A DNA stretch of 64,000 nt, from positions 243,604,231 to 243,668,230 of the forward strand of contig NC_053489.1 in the NCBI RefSeq assembly GCF_905171775.1, given 5' to 3'. The stretch is from Rana temporaria (lineage: Eukaryota; Chordata; Amphibia; Anura; Ranidae). This document shows, in pieces, positions 1-11,139 of this stretch (within the stretch, counting starts at the first letter, position 1; each line of letters begins with the position of its first letter). The notes beneath the pieces were generated by a model that was not told where the DNA came from, did no database searches, and saw only the letters and a list, made by a program, of their open reading frames with translations. The position numbers were made by a program, and so were the translations under genes.

Positions 1-10
1 CAAGAGAATG

Positions 11-69
11 TGTGTTTATTAAAAGTCAGCAGCTACACCTTTTGTAGCTACTGACTTTTATTAAACACA
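11..69. repeat. Hairpin of a dispersed foldback element
   Basis: Two 27-base arms (11-37 and 43-69) pair with two or three mismatches. The core (aaaagtcagcagctaca) resembles the arms of the related elements at 28331-28525 and 61195-61420. Confidence 0.7.
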
Positions 70-90
70 AAAACGTCTGGATCTCTGTGT

Positions 91-216
91 TAGGCTGGAT
101 TCACACCTATGCAGTTTTAGTCCTTTTTGCAGATTTTCACTACAGTCCATTTACTACACATTCTGTAGTGCAAAATGCAAAAAGCACTAAAAATGCATAG
201 GTGTAAATCCACCCTT
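91..216. mobile_element. Short nonautonomous element (MITE), ~126 bp
   Basis: Terminal inverted repeats: ggctggattcacacctatgc at the left and its near complement ending gtgtaaatccaccctta at the right. No coding capacity. It belongs to a group of gttcacac-ended elements in this window. Confidence 0.7.
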
Positions 217-359
217 AAGTGGTTTGTCTCATCCATCCACCCATATCTGTAGGTTGCACATGCGTATGTAAATGGTGTTCGCACTACACATGAGGTTTTA
301 GCAAGATCAATAATTCTAGCACCGGCTTCCTGTGTAACTCTAGAATGGTAACCTGTAAA

Positions 360-720
360 TGCTTATAAAGTGTCACCTATGGAGATTTTTTAAGTACCGT
401 AGTTTGGCGCCGTTCCAAGAGCGTTCGCAGTTTTAAAGTTTGACATTTTACCAAACAATTGGGTATTATATAGTGTTTTTCTGCATCAAAATCGTGTTTG
501 AAAAACCGATGCGCAAACATCTTGAGATATAAAAATCTGCAACACCCACCATTTTATTCCGCCACTAAAAAATATATATAATATTCGAGTGTTCTAAGTC
601 ATTTTCTAAGAAATTTTGTAGCAAAATAAAACAAGTAGATTTTTAGACTTATATAAGATGTGTCAGAATAGGCCAGGGGCTGAAGTGGTTAAAAACTGTA
701 AAATGTATTTAGGTAAACAA
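360..720. repeat. AT-rich dispersed repeat, one segment shared with ~60.69 kb
   Basis: The segment starting aagtaccgtagtttggcgcc (about 392) recurs with moderate divergence near 60690 (aagtaccgtattttgtcgcc). No termini or coding potential seen. The rest to about 1270 is AT-rich with no recognised feature. Confidence 0.45.
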
Positions 721-1279
721 ATTAGACCTGGACATTTAGGAAATGTATAAAAAGGGATGATTCCCTCCAGCAACTACTGTCAACATTGCTGGACCGCTTG
801 GAAAAAATATAAGACACATAAAATAAACATAAATCAGATTGATTATTATCATTACAAATATTAATACCATTGAAATATCATAGTATGCCAACTTCAGAAC
901 AGCAGTTCTTTTATTCGAAATAGCTACATCCATTTATAAATGTCACAACCCATTTAAACTGAGAAAATCTATGACAGTGGGCATGTCACTATTCAATTTA
1001 AAGCCATTATGTTATTGTCTGTAGCCTTTGCAAATGACACAAGATTATCCCTTGGGAACAAGGAAAGGAGGTTCCATCTGTTCACAGGAAACCATATTTT
1101 AAATATTCTGTTAAAAATGTATCATGTAGCAAAGATGTTCCTGATATCTTGGAGCAGAGGGACAGGCGAGGGGCCCCCTGAGGTTCAACAATGCTGCCCT
1201 GTCAATGTTGCCCTGGAAATTATGCTGATCATGCTTTGTCTTTTAGCCCCTGAACAACTAAAACCACAAAGTCCTGTCT

Positions 1280-1625
1280 TTTTTTTATTATTCTTAAAAG
1301 AGAAGTGGAACACTGCCGATGGCTCAGTTTTTTCAGCTCCCAGAGAGGAGAGCTGTTGGCGGTCAATCAGCAGCTCTCCGCTCTAACCCCGCCATGCTTA
1401 CTGAAGCGCTGAGCTGTGGAAGGGCGGAGTGCGGCCATCTGAACCTCTCAGCGGCACGCCGAGAGGCTAAGACAGGTGTCTGGACCGATTCCTTTGATGT
1501 CAGCAGAAAGCAGACTTCAGTCCACTGCTGAAAACAGGTCACAGGAGTGCAAAACGGATTGCACTCCTGTGACCCATAGGAGAAGCCCAGACAAACAAGC
1601 TCAGGCTAGACTTCTCGTTTAAGGA
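1280..1625 (+). repeat. Dispersed repeat family A, copy 1
   Basis: Shares blocks (cgccgagaggctaagacagg, gcactcctgtgacccatagg) with 41715-42115 in the same orientation and with 23235-23690 in the opposite one. Open frames across it carry no recognisable protein. Between 1640 and 1896 there is a second older repeat fragment (ccagggttctgtggaacccc). Confidence 0.55.
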
Positions 1626-1896
1626 TTTGCTACAGTATGTGATACATTTACTCACACTTGTAAGTCAGCCTGTGTACCAGCATGTGGTAAGGTAGAGCAG
1701 CAACTGCCAGACTACAGATGACCTCTCATCTTTGAGGCTCATGGTCTACAGCAGACATTTTCAACCAGGGTTCTGTGGAACCCCAGTGTTTCTCCAGAGG
1801 TTACTGGGGGTTTCTTGAGCTGTGACTGACTGACCCTCCATTCGATGGTGCTTGCATAGGTCCAGGCCCAATGCCAGTTGGCACAACCAGCTACAT

Positions 1897-2294
1897 CAGT
1901 GGTTCTCAACCTGGGGGTCGAATGATGATTTGCCAGGGGTCACCAAATCCTGGCCCGTTTCTTAAGCCCACACCGCTCTCCCAGCCTTTCCTCGGCCACC
2001 CAGTTAGGCTGTTCCCAGAGCCCGCGGCCACCCACCCAGCCTCTTCACAGCCGCCCATTCAGTTCAGGGCATGGCTGGGGGGCAGTAGACTAGAGATCCG
2101 CTGACTGGTGAGGATTGTGAGGTGGGAGGGGCTGGAGGAGACCCCATCTCCTAATTTTAGCATAGGTGTCACTGCTGCGAGACACCACTGTAGTACGGGT
2201 TCCATGCTACGAAAATAATTTTACTGCTAGGGGTCCCCACAATTTGTGAAATGTTATCAAGGGGTCACGACACTAGAAAGGTTGAGAACCACTG
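1897..2294. mobile_element. hAT-type nonautonomous element with 8-bp target duplication
   Basis: 398 bp with inverted ends cagtggttctcaacct and aggttgagaaccactg. It is flanked by the perfect 8-bp duplication agctacat (1889-1896 and 2295-2302), the length typical of hAT transposases. No transposase frame, so it was mobilised in trans. Confidence 0.9.
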
Positions 2295-2302
2295 AGCTAC
2301 AT

Positions 2303-3497
2303 AATGCCAATGATCTTTTTAGTGATCTGTAAAGGTGGCATTCTCCCCACTGACCATCAGTTTTGGGGCATTTTCCCAATGACCCCAAATTATTTTCTTT
2401 AGCAGGGATTCCCCCAAAAGCTGAAATTTATTTTAAGGGTTCTTTAGGGTAAGTAAAGTTGAATGAACTGGACCTCGAGGTGCTAAAGACAAGCCGCATG
2501 AAAGGGCCATGACCCTGTAGTGCAGAGGCCCCACCACAAAGTGCAGAAAGCGTCGAAAAGATGGGTACATGCAAGTAAGCATCCTCTAGGTCCACCTAGG
2601 CCAGAAGGTCTCCTTGATGCAGAGGCAATAATGGAAATTGTCAATTCATTCTGGAATTTTTGAACATGAATGTAAGCTTTTAAAGTAGAATTCCAGGCTC
2701 CTCAAAATTTGGGAACCTTGGCTTAAGTACTCCTTTTCCTCATTAAACCCGGCCTGTACTGGTCGCCTATGACAGTTCCCTGTTTCCCCTTCCTTACCCC
2801 GCCCCCCCCCCCCATTTCATTCTTTCTTCAACTCTTGGGGTCTTTAACCCCTTGTTTCCCTTCTCTTTTCTCTTAATTTGGGTTGTACTTAGAACAGGAA
2901 GCACACAATTCTGTATTCTTTGATTCACATTACAAGGTATTCCTCTTGGTCTTCCCATTCATTTGTTTACATGTTCTATTGTCTGGCCATATTCAGCACC
3001 TTGACATGTTTACCGTTCTGTGCAGTTTCCTTTCTGAGCCCCTGCGTGGGTGTATTTGGTGCTCACCCTGTTATATATTAAAAACCTAATAAAAAAAAAA
3101 TTACTGAACAAGAAAATGGAACAGATCTTTCTTACACAGGTTGGTCCGCATAAATGTTAGGAGGGGTAAGGAAGTGTTTTTAAGACCAATTTTTATAAAG
3201 GCTGGAAATTCTACTTTAAGGTTTTGAGGTCCAAAAAATGGGCAAACATTCCCTTTGGGCTTGGGAACAGAGTAAAGGTTGATTTCAAAACCCCTGAAAG
3301 CATTCAGCAGCATGTACTGGAGCATTGACCCTTTGTTTCAAGAGACCAGAAAATGGAGATCGTTCAGGCAATGTGTAATGACTGGAAAATTTTGAACACC
3401 ACCTTTTGAACCCAAACATAGGGAATGCAGGACTTTTAAGCATCCACAAAGGCCGATGGATGCCTCGGTCGTGTCACGTCACTTGTGAATTAAATAT
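2303..3497. other. No gene recognised; possible retroelement tail
   Basis: Nothing with clear homology. The plus strand around 2750-3100 ends in an A-rich tail (taataaaaaaaaaa) after a pyrimidine-rich stretch, which would suit the 3' end of a LINE, but no reverse transcriptase motif is visible. Confidence 0.3.
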
Positions 3498-3576
3498 GGA
3501 TTGGCTTGATCGCCCCCAAAGTCATCAGCCCGTGCAGTGCACGGGCTGATGACTTTGGGGGCGATCAAGCCAATCC
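3498..3576. repeat. Near-perfect 79-bp palindrome
   Basis: Arms 3498-3536 and 3538-3576 are exact reverse complements over 39 bases around a single central G (3537). It sits at the left edge of the foldback array that follows. Confidence 0.92.
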
Positions 3577-4310
3577 TGCACTGCATGTTCACCCATCCAC
3601 CTCAGAGCCTGTTATTGTAGTTAGACTGCTGGGACTTGTAGTTCTCCATCTTCTCCTGGGGCTCATGGAGAAGAAAAGAAAAGATGGGGAACTACAAGTC
3701 CCAGCAGGTTATAATATAAGGCTCCTAGGTGGATGGGTGTCCGGACATCCATCCACCTCAGAGCCTTATATTATAACCTGCTGGGGCTTGTAGTTCCCCA
3801 TCTTCTCCTGGGCTCAGGTGCATGCCATCCACACCCATCAACCTCAGAGCCTTATTGTATGTATAACCTGCTGGACTTGTAGTTCTCCGTCGTCTCCTGG
3901 GGCTCAGGTGCATGCAATCCACCATCTATGGGACTACAAGTCCCAGCAGTGAGAAAAACTGGACAAAGATGGTGGATTGCATGCACCTGAGCCCCAGGAG
4001 AAGATGGAGAACTACAAGTCCCAACAGGTTAAAATATAAAGCTCAGAGGTGGATGGATGTCTGGACACCCATCCAACTCGGAGCCTTATATTATAACCTG
4101 CTGGGACATGTAGTTCCCCATCTTCTCCTGGGGCTCAGGTGCATGCAATACACCTTCTATGGGACTACAAGTCCCAGAACTGAGAGAAAACTGGACAAAG
4201 ATGGTGGATAGCATGCACCTGAGCCCCAGGAAACAATGGAGAACTACAAGGAGGATGAGTGGTCATGCCTTTTTTTTTTTTAATGCTGGGACTTGTAGTA
4301 GTGTTGTACT
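3577..4310. repeat. Foldback array of actacaagtcccagca motifs
   Basis: About ten copies of the motif ggactacaagtcccagcag or its complement occur in alternating orientation (near 3639, 3690, 3784, 3873, 3932, 4009, 4101, 4161, 4237 and 4284), with shared linkers such as ggtgcatgcaatccacc and cctcagagccttatattata. The motif closely resembles the known ZNF143/Staf binding motif (ACTACAAnTCCCAGCATGC). The open frames here are repeat artefacts. Confidence 0.7.
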
Positions 4311-4480
4311 TGTAAGAAGAAGAAGAAGAGGCTGGAGCCTGGAGGAGTGTGTCTGTCTGCCCTGCCACCCTGTGTTAGTCTGGGTTAGTCTGGGGGGGGT
4401 TGATTGCTGTGTCCATCACCCCCCTGCCATGTGTATAGTGTAGCACTGTAGCTGATCTGATTTGGGGGGGGGGGGGGTTG

Positions 4481-4760
4481 CAGAATGCAGATACGTGCTA
4501 TTTACAGGGTGCTGATATGTGCTATTTACAGGGTGCAGAATGCAGATATGTGCTATTTACAGGGTGCAGAATGCAGATACATGCTATTTACAGGTGGGAA
4601 CCCCTTCATTATGGAGGGAACCCCTCATTTCTAACAGTGTAATTTTTCAGTTTGTTTTGTGCCGATCTGTAAGGCTGCGCTATATACTTTGATGCTTGGG
4701 CTATATACTCTGTCCTGTGACGCTTAGGCTATATACTCTGTCCTGTGATGCTGAGCTGTA
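4481..4760. repeat. Two short tandem repeats
   Basis: 4481-4592 holds three to four copies of a unit built on gatatgtgctatttacaggg. 4680-4760 holds copies of ctatatactctgtcctgtga. A run of about 15 G occurs at about 4464. Confidence 0.65.
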
Positions 4761-4903
4761 TACTCCTGAAACTATGAGTGAAAGCAAGTGGAATACAGGG
4801 GACGGAGTAGGTGGATTATATAAGGGGTGTGGCTTACAAGAAGAGGGAGGGGCCACTGCTTGGCACACTTTGGGCCCCTTAGTACAAACTGAGCATTGTT
4901 TAA

Positions 4904-6178
4904 CCACTTCCATACCAGGTACTTACGCAGCTTCCCGCCCAAGCCAATTTTCAGCTTTCAGCACTGTCGCACTTTGAATGGCAATTGCGCGGTCATGCTA
5001 CACTGTACCCAAACAAAATTGGCGTCCTTTTTTCCCCACAAATAGAGCTTTCTTTTGGTGGTATTCAATCACCTCTGCGATTTTTTTTTTGCGCAACAAC
5101 TAAAAATAGGCTGAAAATTTGGAAAAAAAATTATGTTTTTATTTTTTTCTGTTAATTTTTTTGTAAATAAGTTTTCTCTTTCAATTACGGGCACTGATAT
5201 GGCGGCACTAATGGGCACCGATGAGATGGCACTGATGGACATCGATGAGGTAGTACTGACGGGCACAGATGAGGTGACACTGATTGGCGGCGCTGGTATG
5301 CGACACTGATGGGCACACATAGGCGGCACTGATGGGCACACATAGGCGGCACTGATGGGCACACATAGGCGGCACTGATGGGCACACATAGGCGGCACTG
5401 ATGGGCACACATAGGCGGCACTGATGGGCACACATAGGCGGCACTGATGGGCACACATAGGCGGCACTGATGGGCACACATAGGCGGCACAGATGGGCAC
5501 ACATAGGCGGCACAGATGGATACTTATGGGTGGCACAGATGGGCACTGATAGGTGGGCACTGGGCATGGATGGGCACTGTGGGGTGGCACTGATGGACAC
5601 TGGGGTGGCGCTGATGGACACTGGGGTGGCAGCACTGATTTGTGTCAGGTTGCCAGTCAGTGCCCATTTGTGGGCACTGACTGGCATCTTTTTTCTTTAT
5701 GCTTTTTTTTTTTATTTTTTAGACTTTTTTTTTTTTTTCTGCCATTTTTTTTTTTTTGCCCACCCTGGTGCTCCAGGGTGGGCATCCCTGGTGGTCCAGT
5801 GTGGCGATCCGAGGGGGGGCTGCGCTGATAAACAATCAGCGCTAACCCCCCCTGTCAGGAGAGCCGCCGATCGGCTATCCTCTACTCGCGTCTGTCAGAC
5901 GCGAGTGAGGAAGAGCCATCGACGGCTCTTCCTGTTTACATCGTGATCAGCCGTGGTTGGACACGGCTGATCACGTGGTAAAGAGTCTCCGCCGGAGGCT
6001 CTTTACCGAGATCGGAGATGCAGGGTGTCAGACTGACACCCCGCATCACCGATCGCCGCGATGCGCGCCCCCACGGGCGTGCGCGGCATGAAATCCTGCA
6101 GGACGTTCTAGAACGTCCTGTCAGGATTTCATAACCACTTCCCGGACGTAAATCGGCCATAGGCCGGGCGGGAAGTGG
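4904..6178. mobile_element. TTAA-target element (piggyBac-like termini), 1.28 kb
   Basis: Bounded by TTAA (4900-4903 and 6179-6182) with inverted ends ccacttcc and ggaagtgg. A conserved internal block (gcgcggtcatgct to accaaaagaaagctc, minus sense) recurs at about 20020-20120 and 30280-30340. It carries a minisatellite and no transposase. A TTAA duplication is the signature of piggyBac-type insertion; the family assignment is inference. Confidence 0.7.
5296..5530. repeat. 23-bp minisatellite
   Basis: About ten tandem copies of a 23-bp unit (ggcacacataggcggcactgat plus one base), continuing into degenerate gggtggcactgatgg repeats to about 5650. It lies inside the TTAA element. It creates overlapping Cys/Pro-rich frames in several registers on the minus strand that are not genes. 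Confidence 0.9.
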
Positions 6179-6182
6179 TTAA

Positions 6183-6600
6183 ATGAGTGTTGTTGCAGAC
6201 TGTGTCCATCCCTTTATGACTACAGTGTACCCATCTCATCTTCTGATGGCTCCTTCCAGCAGGCTAATACTTCATGTCACAAAGCTCAAATCATCTCACC
6301 ACTGGTTTCTTGAACATGACAAGGAGGTCACTGTACTCCAATGGCCTCCACACTCACCAGATCTCAATCCAATAGAGCACCTTTAAGATGTGGTAGAACA
6401 GGAGATCGTATCATGGATGTGCAGCCAACAAATCTGCAGCAACTGCGTGATGCCATCATGTCAATATGGACCAAAATCTCTGAGGAATGTTTCCAACACC
6501 TTGTTGAATCTATGCCACAAAGAATTAGGGCAGTTCTGAAGGAAAAAGTGGGTCCAACCCGGTACTAGCAATGTGTACCTAATAGAGTGGCCAGTGAGTG
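6183..6600 (+). pseudogene. Tc1-like transposase C-terminal relic
   Basis: Pieces in shifted frames read VLQWPPHSPDLNPIEHL (about 6334-6384) and then MDVQPTNLQQLRDAIMSIW and QHLVESMPQRI (about 6415-6560), the last third of a DD34E Tc1 transposase including the conserved SPDLNPIEHLW block. The N-terminal DNA-binding part is absent and there are frameshifts. The relic begins right after the TTAA element. Confidence 0.85.
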
Positions 6601-6741
6601 TATAGTACTTAAACATTGTATATTAATAAATGGGTGTGAACTCCTAACCTAAATACTTGTTCCAGGTTAGCGAGTCAAGTTTTGAAGCTTTCAATTAACA
6701 TAAAGACAGACAACTAGCATTTTCAAGAGAAGAGTGACAGC

Positions 6742-7150
6742 CAGGGCCGGCCCTACCATGGGACCCGATGGTACCATTGTACCAGGCGGCACTTTCAGGG
6801 GGGTGGCAAATTGCCACCCGCCGGCCATTCTATTCCGCCAGCTCCACTTTCCGCGCCACTGTGGGGCTAATTGCCGCCCGACCGCTCCTCCCGTTCTGCT
6901 CCACTGTGGGGCTAATTGCATGAATAGAGCCATAACAGGTCCTTTTTATACTCCTATATATGTAAACAACCATAACAGGTCCTCTTTATACTCCTATATA
7001 CAGGTATAGAGCCATGATAGGTCCACTTTAGTTATCATGATATAAAATAATGGATGTGGGGGCATTTTGGTGGGCTTAATTTTTTTTTTTTGTGGGGGGG
7101 CAGCATTTTATTCTTGGTACCAGGCAGCACAATGTCTTGGGCCGGCACTG
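6742..7150. mobile_element. hAT-type nonautonomous element with 8-bp target duplication
   Basis: 409 bp, ends cagggccggccc and gggccggcactg, flanked by gtgacagc (6734-6741 and 7151-7158). Its ends are related to those of the larger elements at 34160-37478 and 42606-45204. Confidence 0.88.
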
Positions 7151-7320
7151 GTGACAGCCTACATATTTCTCGTACTGTAAAACACAAACAGTATTGCCAA
7201 GTATAAAAGGTTTACACTTCGTATAGACCAAATGTTCAAACACATTCAATTTAAATCGATTCCCGTACTTTGCCCACCATAACTGCTCTATACATTGCTT
7301 AAGTGACTAAGGGCCAATTT

Positions 7321-7510
7321 CAACGCTGCTGAGTTCACACCAGGGCTGCTTCTCTCCCCATAAAAGTCAATGGGAATGCAAAAGTGGCTTGAAGCTGGTT
7401 ACAAAGATGTCTACTGCAGGTAAAATGAGAGTCATAAAGGTAGTAAACTGCAGATCAAATGTACCTGTCAATGATCTCATAAGCGTGTCAAATTGATGTC
7501 AAACACATGC
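7321..7510. repeat. Possible short dispersed element
   Basis: Contains tgagttcacaccagggctgc and gtcaatgggaatgc, wording seen in the gttcacac-ended elements of this window. Borders are not clear. It lies just past the last placed exon of the Rabex-5-like gene. Confidence 0.35.
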
Positions 7511-7571
7511 TGCATTTGCAACCCAAATACTTGTCAACAATGGGCAAAGACCCTGCTTGTCAGATACTCAC

Positions 7572-7828
7572 AAAGTTGGTAAACCAGTAGGCACACTTTC
7601 CCGTCATTAGCCTCTTTGGATTGCAGAATCTTGTGATATACTTCAAATTAGAAAAAAGACGAGGTGGGTTTGCCTTAATCGTGATGTAGATCAGACCCGA
7701 TAGAAGGTCATCAGTGGTGGCTGGCTCCTTTGTAGAAATATCTATGGCCCTAAAAAGGTGGTCACAGGCTTTTGTCATACAGGCAAGCTTGTCCTGGGGG
7801 GCTCTCTTAAAATCCATTTCTAGCAGAG
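7572..7828 (-). CDS. rabgef1l: Rabex-5-like coding exon 7: VPS9 catalytic core
   Basis: 257 bp between a cttatag acceptor and a GTGAGT donor. Residues 248-333 carry the core of a VPS9 domain: DKLACMTKACDHLFRAI, a TTDDLL loop, LIYITIKANPPRL, ITRFCNPKRLMTG and AYWFTNF. By alignment from memory, the catalytic acidic residue (Rabex-5 Asp313) is D287, Tyr354 is Y328 and Thr357 is T331. The position of Pro317 is S291, an unusual change. The exon ends in phase 0 at FTNF, so about 20 residues of VPS9 plus the C-terminal coiled coil must come from further exons not found here. Confidence 0.94.
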
Positions 7829-7904
7829 CTATAAGTAAAAGGAGAAAGGTTACCTTTAAGAACTGATTTTATATACAAAAAACATGCTTTATGTACAATT
7901 TGAA

Positions 7905-8366
7905 CCACATGTGAAGTGCACAGGAACCACATTCCTGTTCAACTCATTTGCAATTTGGTGAGGTGCGATTTATTCACATCGCACCAAAGTTGTGCATGCA
8001 CCAATTTTGGGACCGCACTGCAACCAGATCGCATGGTACTTTTGTTAACCCCTTGATGCCAGCCGTGCGCATATATGCAACCACGCTCACCCTGCATGCT
8101 CCAAGCACGGAAGCCTGCGAAGATCGGTAAGCTCAAATCGGGAGCTTTCTGATCATGTGACAGCCAATCACAGTGGTCAAATGACCAGAATGCCCACCTC
8201 CCGGCTTTTGGAATTCTTAAAGATCCAATTGGCAGTTGGTGAGAAGAGGTTAAGATTGCACTGACACCTGCTTCAGATCACAAGCGCAGTGCAATTTGAA
8301 TGCGGTGTAAGAAAAAAAAAAATCACAAATTGCGTAATTTCCCGCACCACATAAGTGTGAACCTAG
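7905..8366. mobile_element. Nonautonomous element with an inner TTAA element
   Basis: The outer unit has caattt/cgcacc-rich arms and ends in caccacataagtgtgaacct. Inside it, 8049-8249 is bounded by TTAA on both sides (8045-8048 and 8250-8253), suggesting a 201-bp nested insertion. It lies in the intron between exons 6 and 7. Confidence 0.5.
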
Positions 8367-8511
8367 GCTTTGTGGACAATGTAGAAAGAGCAAACTGAAT
8401 TATTTACCAACACTGTCTAATGATATAAAAATTTGATTTACATGAGATTTAAACCTTATTTTATTTTAAAATGTGCAAGAGCTCTTCTTTCTAACAATAC
8501 TTTCTACTGAC

Positions 8512-8603
8512 CTGTAACAGCACTGGCAATCTGATCACTGACTTCTTCATCTTGTTCACACAAAGAAAACTGAAGAATCTTAGGAGTAATCCAGCTCAGT
8601 GAC
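8512..8603 (-). CDS. rabgef1l: Rabex-5-like coding exon 6: start of VPS9 domain
   Basis: 92 bp between a cttttttag acceptor and a GTCAGT donor. It encodes SLSWITPKILQFSLCEQDEE and VSDQIASAVT, matching the ALRWVTPQMLCVPV...PEVSDMVVKAIT stretch of Rabex-5 that leads into the exchange domain. Phases match on both sides. The donor GTCAGT is weaker than the others. Confidence 0.9.
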
Positions 8604-8977
8604 CTAAAAAAGAAAACCCATCTATAAGGATTACTTGCAGAATGCATGGCCAACACAGCACACGTATACATACATACATACATACATAAAGAATATTCTA
8701 CAAGTGACTGTTTTGTTGACGTCCCAAAACTAGATTATATGCAGTCAATTACTAATGGTCCCTAGATACATGCAGTAAACCAGCAAGTTTCAAATTACTG
8801 CAGCTTACACTTTTCACAAAGCTCTCTACTTACAGATCACCCATTTCACCATCTGGTTTGCTTCTCATTGCCTCCAGCAAAAACAAAATAAAATCAATGG
8901 CCATTAGGATCAGCAGTCAGTCGTTCTATTAGAAGTAAAATACTGAGGGCTTTTAATTCACAGTGATAGTCGCTCAC

Positions 8978-9110
8978 CTAATATGATTCTGAAGTGAAAG
9001 ATCTTTTTGCTCCTCCTGTGGATCATGCATACAGAAAACCGACTTGTATATACGAGTCATGACCAGTTTCTCAATATTATCCAATAACTGATCTTTTTCC
9101 TCTGATGTAT
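8978..9110 (-). CDS. rabgef1l: Rabex-5-like coding exon 5: helical bundle before VPS9
   Basis: 133 bp between a tttttcag acceptor and a GTGAGC donor. It encodes residues 173-217, including LLDNIEKLVMTRIYKSVFC, clearly homologous to the IMDQIEKYIMTRLYKYVFC segment of Rabex-5 that packs against the VPS9 core. It starts by completing an Asp codon and ends with two bases of an Arg codon, fitting the next exon. The intron upstream (9111-17770) is the longest placed and carries the DIRS and Tc1 remnants. Confidence 0.92.
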
Positions 9111-9537
9111 CTGAAAAACAGACAAAATTCAAGTGTTACTAAACCCAGGACCCTGCACTCACTATATCTGGCCTCCCACAGTACACAGAACATGGAAATG
9201 CAATTTTTTGTAAATATAAACTGATAAATACCTTTTCTCATCAGCACTATATAGCAGCCTTGTGATGTCTATCAGTGTCTGGTTAAAGTTTTCATACTGC
9301 ACTGAGCTGTCCTATGAGGACCCCTTACCCTCTGTCTGGACAGCGCTGATTGGCCCTGTGCTGATCACATGCACTCTCCCAAGAAAAAAAACTCTCCAGC
9401 AATACACACTAAACTGAGCATGTGCAGCCTGACTCCAAAGGCTCTGTCTTATTTGGACATGCTCTTGAGTCAGTGGAAGAAGAGGAGTATCTGTGCATAC
9501 AAGATCAAACAAAATGTTTACACAATGCAGAGGATTG

Positions 9538-10013
9538 AGAGCCGGTTCACACTGGGGCGACTTGGGATCTGACTTGAAGTCGCCTCAAGTCGTCCCAAGT
9601 CGCGCTGTCGAGAAAAACAATGCAAGTGAATGGGAGCGGTGTTAATACACACGACTCGAGTCGCTCCGACTTCAAAAGAAGTTCCTGTACTACTTCAATC
9701 CGACTTGTAGGCGATTTGTACCCATTAATTACAATGGAAGTCGCCTCCAAGTCTGATCCAAGTCTGATCATTGTCTTAACTGAAGCGACTTTCCAGGAAG
9801 ATAACATACATTTCTCAGGCAAACCTCTCCCTCCCCCTCCCTCCCCTAGAGCTGATTGTTTGATTGGCCACTGGAAAGTCTCCTGTCCTCAAGACGACTT
9901 CAAGTCGTGTTGTAAATCGCCCCAGATCGCCCTTAGGTTCATGCTCAAGTCGTGTCGGAGTCGCCTCTGAAAGTCGCGCTGGAAGTCGTGTCGCCCTAGT
10001 GTGAACCGACTCT
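9538..10013. mobile_element. Nonautonomous element dense in aagtcg/cgactt motifs
   Basis: About 476 bp with inverted ends agagccggttcacact and agtgtgaaccgactct. The interior has many copies of aagtcg or cgactt, often in pairs such as gacttgaagtcgcctcaag. No protein. It lies in intron 4 of the Rabex-5-like gene. Confidence 0.75.
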
Positions 10014-11139
10014 GACCCCTTCGTTAGTTAGACTGATTTTACCGTTGTGGGTTTAGTAACACGTTAAGGCTCATTAACACACGTCTGTTCTACTGAGTGA
10101 AAAAGCACTTCTGAGTATTTGTAAACCCATCTCATGTAAGCATAGGTAACTTCAAATACATTTTTCAGTATTTTAAACATGCAGCTGTTAAAACATCGGC
10201 TAAACCTGATATGAAGGTCCTTATGCAGGCACTTCCTGTTATAGGATGACATTGCTCTGTCCCGGTCTCCCAGTTGCACTCCTGTGTTGTCACCCCGTCA
10301 CACATTCTTCATAATTAAACTACAAGCAAGCCATGCTCACACACACACACACACACTACATATAAACATTCCATCACCGTCATAAGAAAACCCACCCTGA
10401 GAAAAAAAGTGCATGCATATAGAATGGATGCGGCTGTAAAGAACCTTCAGGAGATCAGCAGTGCGGATATTATGGAATAAAAAAGAAAAAAAAAAAAAGT
10501 GAAAATAGTATTTTGTTTAAAAAAAAGAGACAGTTGTTTATGGCACACATTTCTTTAGCAAACTAAATGTCATTCAGCTGGGGTTTACATGTATTTTATG
10601 GCTTGGGTTAATGGGCTTTAGGCATGTGTCAGTGACATTAGTTGGACATCAATTTGAGATACCGTACTTCTGACATTATTCAAAATTCACTGACAGGATA
10701 ATCTGACCTGCAGTTGACCTTTTGACCTAAATCTGACAAGCTTAATTAGGGTTTTGCATTTCTATAGACTAGTAGGAGAATGCAAACCCCATATGATGCA
10801 AGTGAAAATGGGATTTTTGTACTCCACATTAACATTGAGTCCATTGAGGGACATAGGAAGTCATACAATTTAGGTATACTACAGCCTACAGACACTGCCA
10901 AAAGTAAAAAAGAAGGGGGGAGGTATCCAGGCATCCAGGTAACAAAATCCAGTACAAAAATAAAAATGTCTTTCTCATCCATTGAGGAACAGAGGAAGTC
11001 ATACACTGCTGGGATGTCCAAAAGCAGTCCAACTGAGGGGTGCAATACAGCAAGCAAAAGGCTAAGAGGCCAACAAAATAACAGAACTGGGGATTTCCTG
11101 CAGCTCAAAACAACACCTAAAGGATCTTTTGCCCGAAGC

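Noticed and set aside
11..69. Hairpin as a possible tRNA or microRNA precursor
   Set aside because: It belongs to a dispersed foldback family and lacks tRNA arms; no evidence for processing.
5296..5530. Regular spaced repeats suggestive of a CRISPR array
   Set aside because: Direct tandem units without spacers, in a vertebrate genome.
5069..5687. Overlapping minus-strand frames of 105-188 codons rich in Cys and Pro
   Set aside because: They are different registers of the same 23-bp minisatellite, with no independent support.
7430..7500. Possible next VPS9 exon on the minus strand (a phrase resembling YEIIDRY after an AG)
   Set aside because: Phase 0 continuation meets a stop and the region resembles a dispersed repeat; no consistent frame with splice sites.
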